64,000 bases of DNA from Symbiodinium natans (GCA_905221605.1 CAJNDS010001469.1:56001-120000), one strand, 5' to 3'; positions 46,851-55,941 are shown, counted from the first letter of the stretch. The notes: generated by a model not told the origin, from the letters alone. Numbers and translations are program-made.

Positions 46851-46934
46851 CGGCAGGTTAAATCCCCGCGGAGCCTGCCAAGACCCCGACTTTGACTTCT
46901 TTTTTTTTTTGTGGGGGGGGCGGGGGGGGGGGGT

Positions 46935-47331
46935 TTTCTCCCGTATACTAAGAGCTTAAGAGCTCCTGAATAGGGATTCAATTGGGGAGGGGGGTGGTGG
47001 TACTATAATCTCTATGACCCCCTGGTTCTTAGTAGGGAATGAGGGAATGAGGGCCCTATGTATGCCCTTTAAGGGCATACATAGGGCCCAAACCCTGAAC
47101 CCTAAACCCCTAAACCCCTAAACCCCTAAACCCCTAAACCCCTAAACCCCTAAACCCCTAAACCCTAAACCCTGGCCCTCATTCCCTCATTCCCTACTAA
47201 GAACCAGCCAGATTAAGGACCCTAAACCCTAAAACCCTAAACCCTAAACCCCTAAACCCCTAAACCCTAAACCCTAATTACTAAGAACCAGCCAGATCAA
47301 GGAGCTGTTAGTCTAGGGGGGAACATCCCAA
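46935..47331. mobile_element. F3 host with F2 and telomeric repeats nested (three levels)
   Basis: F3 arms CCCGTATACTAAG...GTACTATAATCTCTATGA and AGCTGTTAGTCTAGGGGGGAACATCCCAAG enclose an F2 copy (47021-47211), a second F2 right end (to about 47296) and CCCTAAA tracts. Confidence 0.82.
47021..47211. mobile_element. F2 introner split by CCCCTAAA repeats
   Basis: Arms CTGGTTCTTAGTAGGGAATGAGGG and CCCTCATTCCCTACTAAGAACCAGCCAG; CCCCTAAA repeats (47090-47173) begin right after the GGGCCC at the hairpin centre. Confidence 0.92.
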
Positions 47332-47418
47332 GTTGAGGGTTTAGGGAAGGCCTGGCAGGCCCATCCAGGGAACATGGGTTTAGGGTTTAGGGCTTAGGGT
47401 TTAGGGTTTAGGGCTTAG

Positions 47419-47511
47419 AGCCCGGCTGCCGAGTTGATCTACGCGCCGCTGATGCCGCTTGCGCCGCTTCTCGGGCTTGCCTCCCTCCTTTTCCAGTGCG
47501 CCTTCCCAAAG
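47419..47511 (+). CDS. Membrane-helix exon, telomere-like acceptor, GA donor
   Basis: Acceptor TTTAGGGCTTAG| is part of the repeat; 31 codons SPAAELIYAPLMPLAPLLGL ASLLFQCAFPK; donor AAG|GATCCATG lies in the F4 terminus. Confidence 0.58.
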
Positions 47512-47606
47512 GATCCATGTACCTGTATAGTATATACTTCTAAAGCTACTATATAGGAATCCCTTTAAGGCCCAAGTATATACTATATAGGTACATGGAT
47601 CCTTCG
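47502..47606. mobile_element. F4 introner, near-consensus
   Basis: CTTCCCAAAGGATCCATGTACCTGTATAGTATATAC mirrored by GTATATACTATATAGGTACATGGATCC. Confidence 0.93.
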
Positions 47607-47742
47607 GGCTTGTGTATCCCAAGGGCTTGCAGATTGGGGATCCGAAGTGTATAGTAGTAGTGGTCAAAGGACCCGGTAATGGGACTGATTGTGCTGCATA
47701 GGTTGTGTCAGTGGGGTTAAGGGTTTGCGTTCTGAGCTCCAG

Positions 47743-47803
47743 GCGGTCCTTGCTGGCGACGATAAGCCCCCCAACCCTGCTACAAGCAGTGAAAGTGCAA
47801 CCC
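47743..47803 (+). CDS. Exon
   Basis: Acceptor GAGCTCCAG|; AVLAGDDKPPNPATSSESAT, then a C run. Confidence 0.5.
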
Positions 47804-47847
47804 CCCCCCCCCCCCCCCCGCACCTTAGGGTTTGGGCTGTAGGGAAA

Positions 47848-48115
47848 CACCAGGCCTTGAGGCCCTGAAGCCCTAAACGCCAGGCCTTGAGGCCCTGAAA
47901 CCCTAAACTCCAGGCCAAACCCTAAACACCAGGCCGTGAGGCCTTGAAACCCTAAACACCAGCCCTGAAACCCTATACTCCAGGCCTTGAGGCCCTGAAA
48001 CCCTAAACACCAGGCCCTGAAACCCTAAACACCAGGCCGTGAGGCCTTGAAACCCTAAACACCAGCCCTGAAACCCTAAACACCAAGCCTTGAGACCCTG
48101 AAACCCTAAACACCT
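47848..48115. repeat. 30-bp minisatellite CCAGGCCTTGAGGCCCTGAAACCCTAAACA
   Basis: Nine or so units. Each contains a CCCTAAA word, so a telomere-like unit has been embedded in a longer satellite. Confidence 0.95.
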
Positions 48116-48116
48116 G

Positions 48117-48228
48117 CAGGGTCAGAGGGGTCAGAAAGGCCAAAATGGATCAAATTCCCAAATTCGAGCTGAACAATGGGGGGTCAGAGGTGTCAGAGGG
48201 GCCAAAAATGGATCAAATTCCCAAATTT
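48117..48228. repeat. 55-bp direct duplication
   Basis: GGTCAGAGGGGTCAGAAAGGCCAAAATGGATCAAATTCCCAAATT twice. Confidence 0.88.
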
Positions 48229-48317
48229 AGGGTTTAGCGTTTCGGGTTTAGGGTTTAGGGTTCAGGGTTTTGTAAGGTTCAGGTTGTAGGGTTTCAAAGG
48301 GCGGCCTTGGTTCACAG

Positions 48318-48403
48318 CGATTTTATCGAGGCGGGCGAAGTCTCTTGGGAAAAGGGTTTCAAAGCGTTCAGCGGGAGGCTGCGGGACATAGCAGTCATAG
48401 CAG
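48318..48403 (+). CDS. Exon
   Basis: Acceptor GGTTCACAG|; DFIEAGEVSWEKGFKAFSGR LRDIAVIA, donor CAG|GTATGG. Strong coding look; unrecognised. Confidence 0.62.
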
Positions 48404-49008
48404 GTATGGAAATGACAAGTGGATGCTGCTGAGATATTGCCGGCGACCAACGATTGCCTGGAGCCCCGGGCTGCTCTCCTAACGCCCCCTTTTTCAGGAA
48501 CATACCTCATCATCTGAAAGATCCCTCTATAATCCCTTCCCCCTTTTATTAAACGCCCCCCCTAAGAACAAAAACACATTCCGGAAAATCCTCCCGAAAC
48601 CGAGCCCGCCTTTTAAACCCTATTCCGAATTAGGGGGGGGGGGGGGGGTCAGGCCTCCAATAAATCCCTCAACACCAATAATACCCTCAGAGGGTTTAGG
48701 GTTGGGGGTCTAGGGTTAAGGGTTTAGGGCTTAGGGTTAAGGACATTTGGAAACCCTAAGTGAAAAAACACTTTGCAGTTTCCATTTAGGGCGGGGGGCC
48801 CCGTTTAATATTAGGGTGAAGGGATTAATTTATACGGTATATTCCTGAAGAGGTTTTGCGGCGTTAGGTTTTTGGCTGCTTGCTATGTGCGCGTCTAGGG
48901 AGAGAGGACGGTGCAGGGTTCAGAGTTAGGGAAGCCACTTGCTCAGTTGGAGCTTTTTGACTGGCCTTGCAGCTTGCTCAGATTCCCCCCCCCCCCCCTT
49001 CCCCCCAG

Positions 49009-49072
49009 CTTGCCTTTGGCCACCAACAGCACCGATAGCCTCAGGACGTCTCAAACTGTGCTAAGCCGAAAG
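49009..49072 (+). CDS. Exon before F4
   Basis: Acceptor CCCCCCAG|; LPLATNSTDSLRTSQTVLSR K, donor AAG|GCCTAAAG (GC). The phase does not match 49205 directly. Confidence 0.5.
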
Positions 49073-49078
49073 GCCTAA

Positions 49079-49195
49079 AGGGTCCATGTGCACCACCACA
49101 TGGTATGTACTCGGGCCTTCAAGGGGTCCCCATGTAAATTCGTAGCTTTAGGCGGGCCCAAGTATATACTACATAGGTGCAGCGACCCTGAGGGA
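49079..49195. mobile_element. F4 introner, diverged
   Basis: GGTCCATGTGCACCACCACATGGTATGTAC ... GCCCAAGTATATACTACATAGGTGC. Confidence 0.8.
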
Positions 49196-49204
49196 AGTGC
49201 ACAG

Positions 49205-49286
49205 TTTCGCAACCCTGGATAAGCTGAAAGCTATGTTCATGTCCCTCAGCCCCGAAACGAGGAGATTGCGGCCAGATGCCCACTAA
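49205..49286 (+). CDS. Terminal exon
   Basis: Acceptor GTGCACAG|; FATLDKLKAMFMSLSPETRR LRPDAH then TAA. Confidence 0.6.
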
Positions 49287-49305
49287 CTGGGCTTTGATGT
49301 AGTTA

Positions 49306-49372
49306 TCCTTCTTGGGTTAGGTAGTCGGGGAATCTACTCTACCACCCAAAAAAGGGACTACACAGGAGCCTT
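49306..49372. mobile_element. F10 element, second copy
   Basis: TTATCCTTCTTGGGTTAGG...GACTACACAGGAGCCTTTAGGTAG. Confidence 0.6.
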
Positions 49373-49452
49373 TAGGTAGAAATTGCTGCAGGCTGATTCC
49401 CCCCTAAATGCCGGTCTCAAGCCACCATTGTAGCCCAAATCCCTACGAACAG

Positions 49453-49583
49453 TAGCCAAGCGGCTCCTTTCTGAGGCACACAACGCTGAAGCAGCCGTTC
49501 AAGCCCTCCTGCGAACGCCTGGATCTCGGTTGGCAATTGCCTGCAGATCGATCAGGCTTCAGGTCAAGGATTGTCAGGCGTAA
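49453..49583 (+). CDS. Terminal exon, helical
   Basis: Acceptor ACGAACAG|, 42 codons to TAA: AKRLLSEAHNAEAAVQALLR TPGSRLAIAC.. Convincing; unrecognised. Confidence 0.65.
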
Positions 49584-49653
49584 CATGAACTATCCTTGGG
49601 AGGCCATTTGCATCGCACTCGCGTGAAGCTGCCAGCATTCGTGTTTGCCGCAG

Positions 49654-49817
49654 CCGCCGCATCAGATCCAGTCACCATGATACAATCAAGTGCAACAGCG
49701 CACCAAGTCTGGCCCAGAAGCCCTCAACCCCAAACCCTCAAAACCAAAGCCGACCTGACTCCCACATTTACAGCCCTAAGCCGAAAGGCTACCATACACC
49801 ACAAACCCACCCTCTAA
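49654..49817 (+). CDS. Terminal exon, Ser/Thr/Pro-rich
   Basis: Acceptor TGCCGCAG|; AASDPVTMIQSSATAHQVWP .. ATIHHKPTL then TAA. Confidence 0.52.
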
Positions 49818-49917
49818 CACACCTACCCGTTATCAAGCTCCCATGTACCCCCCCTCCCCCCTCCGCCTATTGAGGCTGGCTGGGGGGGGGGGGGGGTATC
49901 TATAGAGGGGTCAGTGC

Positions 49918-49957
49918 CCTAAACCCTAAACCCTAAACCCTAAACCCTAAACCCTAT
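49918..49957. repeat. Interstitial telomeric repeat (CCCTAAA)n
   Basis: Five units after a G run. Confidence 0.93.
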
Positions 49958-49978
49958 TGAAACCCCATATCGACCTCT

Positions 49979-50110
49979 AGGTACGTGTGTGTCTTGCAAG
50001 GGGTCGCAAGCTCCCTCACTGAAAGCCCATAGCACTGGGACACGGCCATGGCCATCCTGGGGCCCTCCGCGGGAAAAAACCCCACCATCAAGGCATGCTG
50101 GGGAGCAGCA
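49979..50110 (+). pseudogene. Possible broken ABC-type ATPase fragment
   Basis: VCVLQGVASSLTES in one frame, and about 40 nt on, in another frame, MAILGPSAGKNPTIKACWG. The order recalls the start of an ABC domain (LxGVSxSL .. ALxGPSGxGKST), but Walker A is disturbed and the frames differ. Could be chance. Confidence 0.2.
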
Positions 50111-50292
50111 GGGTGGGTTCAAATCTTAGGGCTATAGGGTTTGGCTAATTGTTTCTAGGGTTCGGGGTTTAGGGTTCTGCAGGGTTTAGGGTTCAGGGTT
50201 TAGGGTTTAGGGTTTAGGGCGCGGGAGGGGGGGGGGGGGGGATTGAGGGGGAGGGGGGCTGGGGGCGGGGGGGAACTCAGAGCCCTGCCCAG

Positions 50293-50405
50293 AGCCTGGG
50301 GCCTGCTTCGCTGTCTGGCATGGAAAGTTCACACGTTCTCCTGACAATGCTCCTATGATGGCGTTTAAGGCTAAGGGAGCTGTGGTGGTGCGGTTGTGTG
50401 CGTGA
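50293..50405 (+). CDS. Terminal exon
   Basis: Acceptor CTGCCCAG|; PGACFAVWHGKFTRSPDNAP MMAFKAKGAVVVRLCA then TGA. Beta-rich look; unrecognised. Confidence 0.6.
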
Positions 50406-50896
50406 GGGAGGGAGAGAGAGGGAGAGAGAGCGAGTGCGCTCTTTCCGATTGCCCAAAGTTGGTGGCGTATACACGTCAACCATGTGATCCTTGCGTCAGC
50501 ACTACGCTGTTTGTTGGGAGCCTTTGACGTGTACACACCTTTTCACGCAGCTCTACAAACTCGGTGACGCTTGCACCTCGGGGCAGTCTCTCGGGGAGAT
50601 CACATGCGCTGGAAGGAAGTAAGTAAGGAAGGAAGAGCGAGTGCGGCCTGCACTCTAGGAGCGAGAGAGAAAAGTAGGCTGCATGGTACCCTTTGCGGGA
50701 CGGGTGGAAATGCGACAGTGGGCCTGAGGCAGTCCATGGTTAACTTTAGTTCGGCCCGTAGATTCTGCTCCGCCCGATACAGCAGACCATGGACTTGTAA
50801 TGCTTTCTACCTGTGCTGACGTCAGCGCTGGCAAGTATTGCACATGTACACATACTGCTTCATTTCGTGGACACTGGTATATTGATGAGAGAAGCT

Positions 50897-50990
50897 TCGG
50901 GGCTGGGTAGTTAACCTTTGACTTTTTTGGCTATATATGTTCCTATTGCAAATTTTAAAGGATAACGTTTTTTGGATTCAGCCCCTACCC
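50897..50990. mobile_element. F8 introner
   Basis: GGGCTGGGTAGTTAACCTTTGACTTTTTTGGC...TTTTGGATTCAGCCCC. Confidence 0.8.
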
Positions 50991-51055
50991 AGAATTCTGG
51001 GAGAATCCAAAAATTAGATCCCCTTTAAGGGGATCTAATTTAAGGCCTTCTAAGA

Positions 51056-51089
51056 ACTAGTAGTAGAGGGTACTAGTAGTAGAGGGTAC

Positions 51090-51174
<85 letters not shown>

Positions 51175-51195
51175 CGCAGTAGCAGTAGCAGTAGC

Positions 51196-51294
<99 letters not shown>

Positions 51295-51386
51295 CGTAGT
51301 AGTAGTAGTAGTAGCAGTAGCAGTAGGAGTAGTAGTAGTAGTAGTAGTAGTAGTAGCAGTAGTAGTAGTAGTAGTAGTAGTAGTAG
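51056..51386. repeat. (TAG)n trinucleotide tract
   Basis: About 330 bp of AGT/TAG with CAG/CGT interruptions; preceded by a duplicated AGTAGTAGAGGGTACT. Confidence 0.97.
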
Positions 51387-51412
51387 ATTGTACTACTTGG
51401 GGGGGCTCTCAG

Positions 51413-51461
51413 GAGTCCGGGTAGGGAAGGATGGCACCGAAACCCTCACTCAGCCCCCCTG
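51413..51461 (+). CDS. Exon before an F2/telomeric intron
   Basis: Acceptor GCTCTCAG|; SPGREGWHRNPHSAPL, donor CTG|GTTCTTTG, phase 0 with 51559. The frame VRVGKDGTETLTQPP is also open but gives a stop at the junction. Confidence 0.48.
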
Positions 51462-51558
51462 GTTCTTTGTAGGGAATGAGGGAAGGAGGGCCCTACACAA
51501 TCCCTTAAATATAGGGCCCAACCCTAAACCCTAAACCCTAAACCCTCAACCCTAGCAG
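51462..51558 (+). mobile_element. F2 left arm fused to CCCTAAA repeats, acting as intron
   Basis: GTTCTTTGTAGGGAATGAGGG...TATAGGGCCC|AACCCTAAACCC...CCCTAGCAG|: the right F2 arm is replaced by telomeric repeats after the central GGGCCC. Confidence 0.78.
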
Positions 51559-51619
51559 ATGCAGGTTCGGCTGGTCTCGGGTGCCATTGCTGTGGAGATC
51601 GTGCCCTGGCCAAGCTGCG
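51559..51619 (+). CDS. Exon
   Basis: MQVRLVSGAIAVEIVPWPSC, donor GCG|GTAGGT. Beta-strand-like. Confidence 0.58.
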
Positions 51620-51661
51620 GTAGGTTGTTCGGCCCGCCCGATACCCCCTCCTGAGGATGCC

Positions 51662-51711
51662 CGGGTTTAGGGTTTAGGGTTTAGGGTTTAGGGTTTAGGG
51701 TTTAGGGTTTA
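51662..51711. repeat. Interstitial telomeric repeat (TTTAGGG)n
   Basis: Seven units. Confidence 0.94.
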
Positions 51712-51832
51712 GGGCGGGGAGGGTAGGAGGAAACCAAAAGCCTTTTGCATCCGGCCTTGGGGGAGGGAATGGTCAGGAAACAGGAAACCGAAGCCCTAGG
51801 GTTTAGGGTTTAGGGTTTAGGGAAACTTGCAG

Positions 51833-51863
51833 CAACCTAAGCGAGCTGAAGCCAGGCATTCGG
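51833..51863 (+). CDS. Small exon
   Basis: Acceptor AACTTGCAG|; NLSELKPGIR, donor CGG|GTAAAA. Confidence 0.45.
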
Positions 51864-51879
51864 GTAAAACACAGGTTTG

Positions 51880-52400
51880 CAGAAAACGGCTGAAGTCCAA
51901 AGGCGAATGGCAAAATGTTTCATTTAGTTACTAGAAGACTCCAATTTTGCTAACAAGAACAATTGCAGCATGAAGTTGCTAAATCTGGTGTGGCAGCCCA
52001 CAATCAGTGAAGGAGCTTGTATATTGTGTAGCACACTTAGGCAAGTAGTGTTAATCAACAAGGCGGGGAGCGAGCGGGGGGATAATTTTCGTAGTCAAAC
52101 CAAGCGTTCAATCATTGCAATGACTAGGATTGACCTCTAAATACATGAGTTCCACTAAAAGGAGCTGAATTGATTGGTAAATTGGGAATGGGGTGGGGCA
52201 TAGATGAACATAATTTAATTGTCAACTCAGGAAAATTAGCTATATTCATTTCGCTACACATGCTACCAGAAAGCGACAGGCGAATTGAAAGTTCATTTTT
52301 TGTACGTATTCTTCTCATAGTCCAAGAACTGTCTTCATTAGTGTCTACCTTCGTGAAAAAGAAAGTTGATGATTTGAACTACGTGGTGGTGCCATAAAAT
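51880..52400. other. AT-rich island of unknown origin
   Basis: Base composition clearly differs from the surroundings, and no telomeric words or introners occur for about 500 bp. A 75-codon + frame (52170-52397) and a 64-codon minus frame overlap; neither resembles a plastid or mitochondrial gene I know. Confidence 0.55.
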
Positions 52401-52412
52401 AGGTTCATCTAG

Positions 52413-52495
52413 TGAATTGGCTAACCGAATCATTAAGTATGGGAGTAGACATTCAAATCAGGGCCCATTCCGGCATTTACGAATTACATTACTTG
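52413..52495 (+). CDS. Exon before F5
   Basis: Acceptor TTCATCTAG|; ELANRIIKYGSRHSNQGPFR HLRITLL, donor CTTG|GAGG (GA) at the F5 border. Confidence 0.55.
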
Positions 52496-52650
52496 GAGGT
52501 CCGTGGTACTTATTAGCCAGTTATAACTGCACTTAAAACCCACTTGGAAGCCCCTTGAGTGCCCTTACATGGTTATTGTTGGGGTACAAAAAGAGTCATG
52601 ATTAGATTCGGCCTCAGCACGGGTTCAAAAAAGTACCATGAACCTCCAAG
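52491..52650 (+). mobile_element. F5 introner as intron
   Basis: ACTTGGAGGTCCGTGGTACTTATTAGCC...AAGTACCATGAACCTCCAAG|: the F5 right terminus itself gives the acceptor. Confidence 0.85.
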
Positions 52651-52773
52651 TACCAATGGCTTCACTGAGTACCACGGACAAGGACAGTACCGTTTATTTC
52701 GTTTCGACTTGGCCACTCTCCCTTTCCAGATTTCTACTTTTGCATAGAGCGTGGCCTCTGCTCCACACGTGCT
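52651..52773 (+). CDS. Exon after F5
   Basis: Joined to 52413-52495 in phase: VPMASLSTTDKDSTVYFVST WPLSLSRFLLLH.., open to TAG. A second frame (NGFTEYHGQGQYRLFRFDLA) is also coding-like, so the frame is not final. Confidence 0.45.
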
Positions 52774-52794
52774 AGAACTTTCACCTTTCCACAG

Positions 52795-53010
52795 TGGACA
52801 TCTGGACCTGCGGAAATGCTCAGAACTCCTTTGGCCATTCACAACTTGCTCAGCCTGATTTCTCAGGACCAGACTGCTTTGGCGGAGGGCTTTCTCCTAG
52901 ACAATATCAAGGAGCGGGTGCCCAGTGGACCATGTGAATGTCTGGGTTTGGGTGGTAGTTCCGGGTTCAGAGTAGCAGCTCGCAGGGTTTACTTGGAGAC
53001 GGACGCATGA
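52795..53010 (+). CDS. Long terminal exon
   Basis: Acceptor CCTTTCCACAG|, 71 codons to TGA: WTSGPAEMLRTPLAIHNLLS LISQDQTALAEGFLLD.., later CECLGLGG. Mostly helical; unrecognised. Confidence 0.62.
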   Translation, partial: WTSGPAEMLRTPLAIHNLLSLISQDQTALAEGFLLDNIKERVPSGPCECLGLGGSSGFRVAARRVYLETDA

Positions 53011-53187
53011 AGACAAGAACCACTAAAGCCATCTAAGTTCCCTTGACGCCGCCAACCCTTAGGACAACAACTACAACTATGCTCACTCTCGTGTAGTTCC
53101 TCTCGGTGTGCGCTTTTCCGAGTATGGTAGGGAGTTGTAGCACATCGCCATGAACGGCATTGGAACCGAAACCCCTAAACTCTACAG

Positions 53188-53255
53188 ACCCCGAAATCCC
53201 CAGCCTCGACAGCTCCCAGGGTCCAGGGAACCAGCTCGCACCCCTAAGGTTGTAA
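53188..53255 (+). CDS. Small terminal exon
   Basis: Acceptor CTCTACAG|; PEIPSLDSSQGPGNQLAPLR L then TAA; one other frame open. Confidence 0.42.
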
Positions 53256-53479
53256 CCCTAAACCCTAAACCCTAAACCCTAAGCCCTAAGCCCTAAGCCC
53301 TAAGTACCCCGAAAGAGTTTAGGTCGTTTAGGGTTCAAGATCCCCAGGCCCTCAACATTGGGCAACTACTAGGGTTTCGGGGTTTCGGGTTCAAGGTTTT
53401 AGGGTTCATATGGCCCCCGCATATCCCCAAAGGGGTTCTTCAAAAGGGCTACCCTGAGCCCGAAGAAATCTTTTTCCCT

Positions 53480-53557
53480 TAAACCCTAAACCCTGAACCC
53501 TAAACCCTAAACCCTAAACCCTAAACCCTAAACCCTAAACCCTAAACCCCTAAACCC
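53480..53557. repeat. Interstitial telomeric repeat (CCCTAAA)n
   Basis: Ten or so units with one CCCTGAA. Confidence 0.94.
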
Positions 53558-53567
53558 TACATGACAG

Positions 53568-53648
53568 GGGCGCCTCCGGGAGCTGGGCTTCCCAGTTTTC
53601 AAGCTGCAGCTGCTTTGTGGGACGCGCCTCAACGTTGCAACGCCTTGA
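53568..53648 (+). CDS. Terminal exon
   Basis: Acceptor ACATGACAG|; GRLRELGFPVFKLQLLCGTR LNVATP then TGA. Confidence 0.55.
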   Translation, partial: GRLRELGFPVFKLQLLCGTRLNVATP

Positions 53649-53923
53649 GGGTTTGTAGGGTTTTAAGGGTTTTAAGGGTTTTTTTGGGTTCTTTTGGGTT
53701 TTTTGGGTTTTTAGGGTTTTAGGGTTTGTTTAGGGTTTTTAGGGTTTTTCGGGTTTTTAGGGTTTAGCGGGCTTATGGTTTGGGAGTCTGGGGTAACGAA
53801 GAGGTTTCCTGGGTCGGAATGATTTCAGCTTTGCTTTTGCTTCATGCTAGACCCCCTGGTTATGACCTTTCTGCGGAGGGTTGTGCGCCGCGCCGCCTGT
53901 TGAGTCCTTTAACGAACATACAG

Positions 53924-54048
53924 CGAGTTGAACAGGAAGTTCCTTCACCACAAACCCAAAGGCCACATCCTTGTTGAAGGGCTTCTTGTCTTGCCCAAAC
54001 TCGACGGTCCTTCCGGCTTCCCATGCCTCGGAGCTGTGTTGCAGAATG
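53924..54048 (+). CDS. Exon before F5
   Basis: Acceptor AACATACAG|; ELNRKFLHHKPKGHILVEGL LVLPKLDGPSGFPCLG.., donor AATG|GTAGTACTT. An overlapping frame from 53847 (PPGYDLSAEGCAPRR) is also open. Confidence 0.58.
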
Positions 54049-54049
54049 G

Positions 54050-54191
54050 TAGTACTTACTAACCAGTTATAACTGTACTTATAACCCTACTTATAATACC
54101 CCTAAAGGGCCTTATAGGGGTTATCCCAATTATAAGTAGGGTTATAAGCCCAGTTATAATTGGTTAGTAAGTACCATGAACCTTCAAGTAG
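54050..54191 (+). mobile_element. F5 introner, left terminus trimmed
   Basis: GTAGTACTTACTAACCAGTTATAAC...AGTAAGTACCATGAACCTTCAAGTAG|. Core almost identical to 32191-32343 (ACCCCTAAAGGGCCTTATAGGGG). Confidence 0.85.
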
Positions 54192-54279
54192 CACCAGGAT
54201 CACCGTCTCGGAGGCAGACACCTGGGAGTCGCTGACGCGCCCACGGGAGCCTGAGATGAAGAGCAGAAAGCGTCTTTAG
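54192..54279 (+). CDS. Terminal exon after F5
   Basis: TRITVSEADTWESLTRPREP EMKSRKRL then TAG. Phase does not fit 53924-54048 as drawn, so one boundary is wrong or they are separate. Confidence 0.52.
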
Positions 54280-54356
54280 TTTTGTGTGAGTTTCAGTTTT
54301 TTTTCATTGAGGTCATCGTGCTTGTAAACCCTAAACCCTAAACCCTAAACCCTAAA

Positions 54357-54456
54357 GGATCCATCTACCTACAGAGTATATACTTGGGAGCCTTGAGGAA
54401 CCCCTTGAAGTCCCAAGTTTTTTTTTCACCACATAGGGTACCTGGCTTCCTTGGAT
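54357..54456. mobile_element. F4 introner
   Basis: AAAGGATCCATCTACCTACAGAGTATATACTTGGG ... CCCAAG, then a T run and ACATAGGGTACC. Confidence 0.75.
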
Positions 54457-54593
54457 GCCCAGTAGTACCCTTATTCCCTTTTTCTCGGGGGGTTTAGGCC
54501 CTAAACCCTAAACCCTAAACCCTAAACCCTAAACCCTAAACCCTAAACCCTAAACCCCTTTTTAAGCCTAGGTTACTGGGCAGCCTGGCTTCT
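54452..54593. mobile_element. F14 element with CCCTAAA expansion in its middle
   Basis: GGATGCCCAGTAGTACCCTTATTCCC...GGGGGGTTTAGG, then CCCTAAA repeats (54495-54554), then CCCCTTTTTAAGCCTAGG...CTGGGCAGCC. The sister copy at 57784 has TTCCCTTCTAAACCCCTTT there instead. Confidence 0.85.
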
Positions 54594-54596
54594 CAG

Positions 54597-54657
54597 GGTG
54601 AGATATTTGTTGTTGGAGCGCGTGGTTCCAGAAGATGATGTCTTGCGTGCACACAAG
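54597..54657 (+). CDS. Exon with GC donor before F3
   Basis: Acceptor GCTTCTCAG|; VRYLLLERVVPEDDVLRAHK, donor AAG|GCAGTTGGGATG. Confidence 0.6.
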
Positions 54658-54769
54658 GCAGTTGGGATGTTCCCCCTTTTATACTAGCAGTTCTTAATAG
54701 GGATTCTAGTACCCCCTCATTCTGTTGATCCCTATGAAGGACTGTTAGTATAAGCGGGGAACATCCCTA
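54658..54769. mobile_element. F3 introner ending in telomeric repeats
   Basis: TTGGGATGTTCCCCCTTTTATACTAGCAG...AGTATAAGCGGGGAACATCCC|TAAATCCTAAACCCTAAA: the final CCC is shared with the first repeat unit. Confidence 0.88.
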
Positions 54770-54863
54770 AATCCTAAACCCTAAACCCTAAACCCTAAAC
54801 CCTAAACCCTAAACCCTAAACCCTAAACCCTTAGCTTGGTTCGTTTCTGAACCCCTCCCAAAG

Positions 54864-54965
54864 AGAGAGGTGGGGAAGCATCCTTGCCTCGCGCGAGAGC
54901 CCTGCGTGGCCTGCTTGGCCTTCAAACGCCCTACAGATCAACCCTACATCGGGGCCTTTCCCTAA
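54864..54965 (+). CDS. Terminal exon, Cys-containing
   Basis: Acceptor CTCCCAAAG|; REVGKHPCLAREPCVACLAF KRPTDQPYIGAFP then TAA. Confidence 0.55.
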   Translation, partial: REVGKHPCLAREPCVACLAFKRPTDQPYIGAFP

Positions 54966-55029
54966 ACCCTAAACCCTAAACCCCAAACCACGGGGTATAA
55001 TGGGGTATAGCAGCCCATCCTGGCCCCAG

Positions 55030-55083
55030 GAGCTCACCGCAGCCTTCGTGGACTTTAAAGTCCTGCGGCATCATCTCACGCAG
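55030..55083 (+). CDS. Small exon with GA donor
   Basis: Acceptor GGCCCCAG|, 18 codons ELTAAFVDFKVLRHHLTQ, donor CAG|GACCCGAAACCC, phase 0. Confidence 0.6.
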
Positions 55084-55147
55084 GACCCGAAACCCTAAAC
55101 CCTAAACCCTAAACCTAGGGGGGGAACCCTATCTAGCTTTAGACCAG

Positions 55148-55247
55148 GGATGCCCGAGCGCAAGAGCAAGTCTTCTCCGGAGACTGGTTGCATGTCCTCA
55201 CGGTTCTCAAAACAAATGGCCATGGTCAAGATGCAAGTTTGGGGTGA
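55148..55247 (+). CDS. Exon
   Basis: Acceptor TAGACCAG|; DARAQEQVFSGDWLHVLTVL KTNGHGQDAS, open to TGA or a nearby GTTTGGGG-type donor. Strong coding look. Confidence 0.6.
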
Positions 55248-55486
55248 GGGTTTAGGGTTTAGGGTTCAGGGTTCAGGGTTTAGGGTTTAGGGTTTAGGGT
55301 TTAGGGCCGGCGTCTTAGTTTCGGACAGGAATGTGCATTGAAAATTGAAAGCTCTCTTCGACACTGGCCAATCTGTGGCCAAAGTGAGTGTGTCGAGTGT
55401 TGCATAGTGCTGCTGCGAAGCTGATCGGGGTTCGCCTACATGCTTCACTTGTCATTTGCCTTTTCGGCCGGTGTTAGCTCTAACAG

Positions 55487-55779
55487 TACCACACCCAAAG
55501 TTCATGCCACCGGAAGCTGCAACAAGCCCTCTCGGGCCCAAAGTCCTCATCTGCACATGGGAGGAGATCTTGACAGCGGTGGCCAAGCAAGATGTGTTGC
55601 AGCTGGAGGACGGGCGCATGAGACTTTTCCAGGTTTCTCTCTCTATTTATGTCTTCGCAGGCAAAGCCAAGAAGCGGATTCCCTCGAAACCTGCAATGCA
55701 TCACGGTTGTAGCATGTTGCAACACAGCGAGTATAGGGCCGTGCAAGGCTTTCTAGGATCGGAATGCAGCAAGGTTTAA
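55487..55779 (+). CDS. Long terminal exon
   Basis: Acceptor CTCTAACAG|; 97 codons: PHPKFMPPEAATSPLGPKVL ICTWEEILTAVAKQDVLQLE DGRMRLFQ, then VSLSIYVFAGKAKKRIPS.. to TAA. A GTTTCTCTC...CTTCGCAG piece (55633-55660) could be removed as a 28-bp intron but is too short to believe. Family unknown. Confidence 0.6.
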
Positions 55780-55879
55780 AGTTTGGGGTTTAGGGTTTAG
55801 GGTTTGGGGTTTGGGGTTTAGGGTTTGGGGTTTGGAGTTTGGGGTTTAGGGCTGCGCTCCCGTGGATCCGCATTTGCAG

Positions 55880-55941
55880 GCCGTGCTCGCGCAGGCACAG
55901 GAGCCGTACGTCATGTATCCTGCGAGCCGCTTCGGCCATAC
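55880..55941 (+). CDS. Exon
   Basis: Acceptor CATTTGCAG|; AVLAQAQEPYVMYPASRFGH, then CCCTAAAC repeats. Confidence 0.52.

Larger units (their letters stand above)
50406..51410. other. No firm gene
   Basis: An 82-codon + frame at 50571-50819 lacks family or splice support. An F8 element (50897-50990) and the (TAG)n tract fill the rest. Confidence 0.45.

Noticed and set aside
55633-55660. A 28-bp intron GTTTCTC...CGCAG
   Set aside because: Too short for normal splicing, and reading through stays open.
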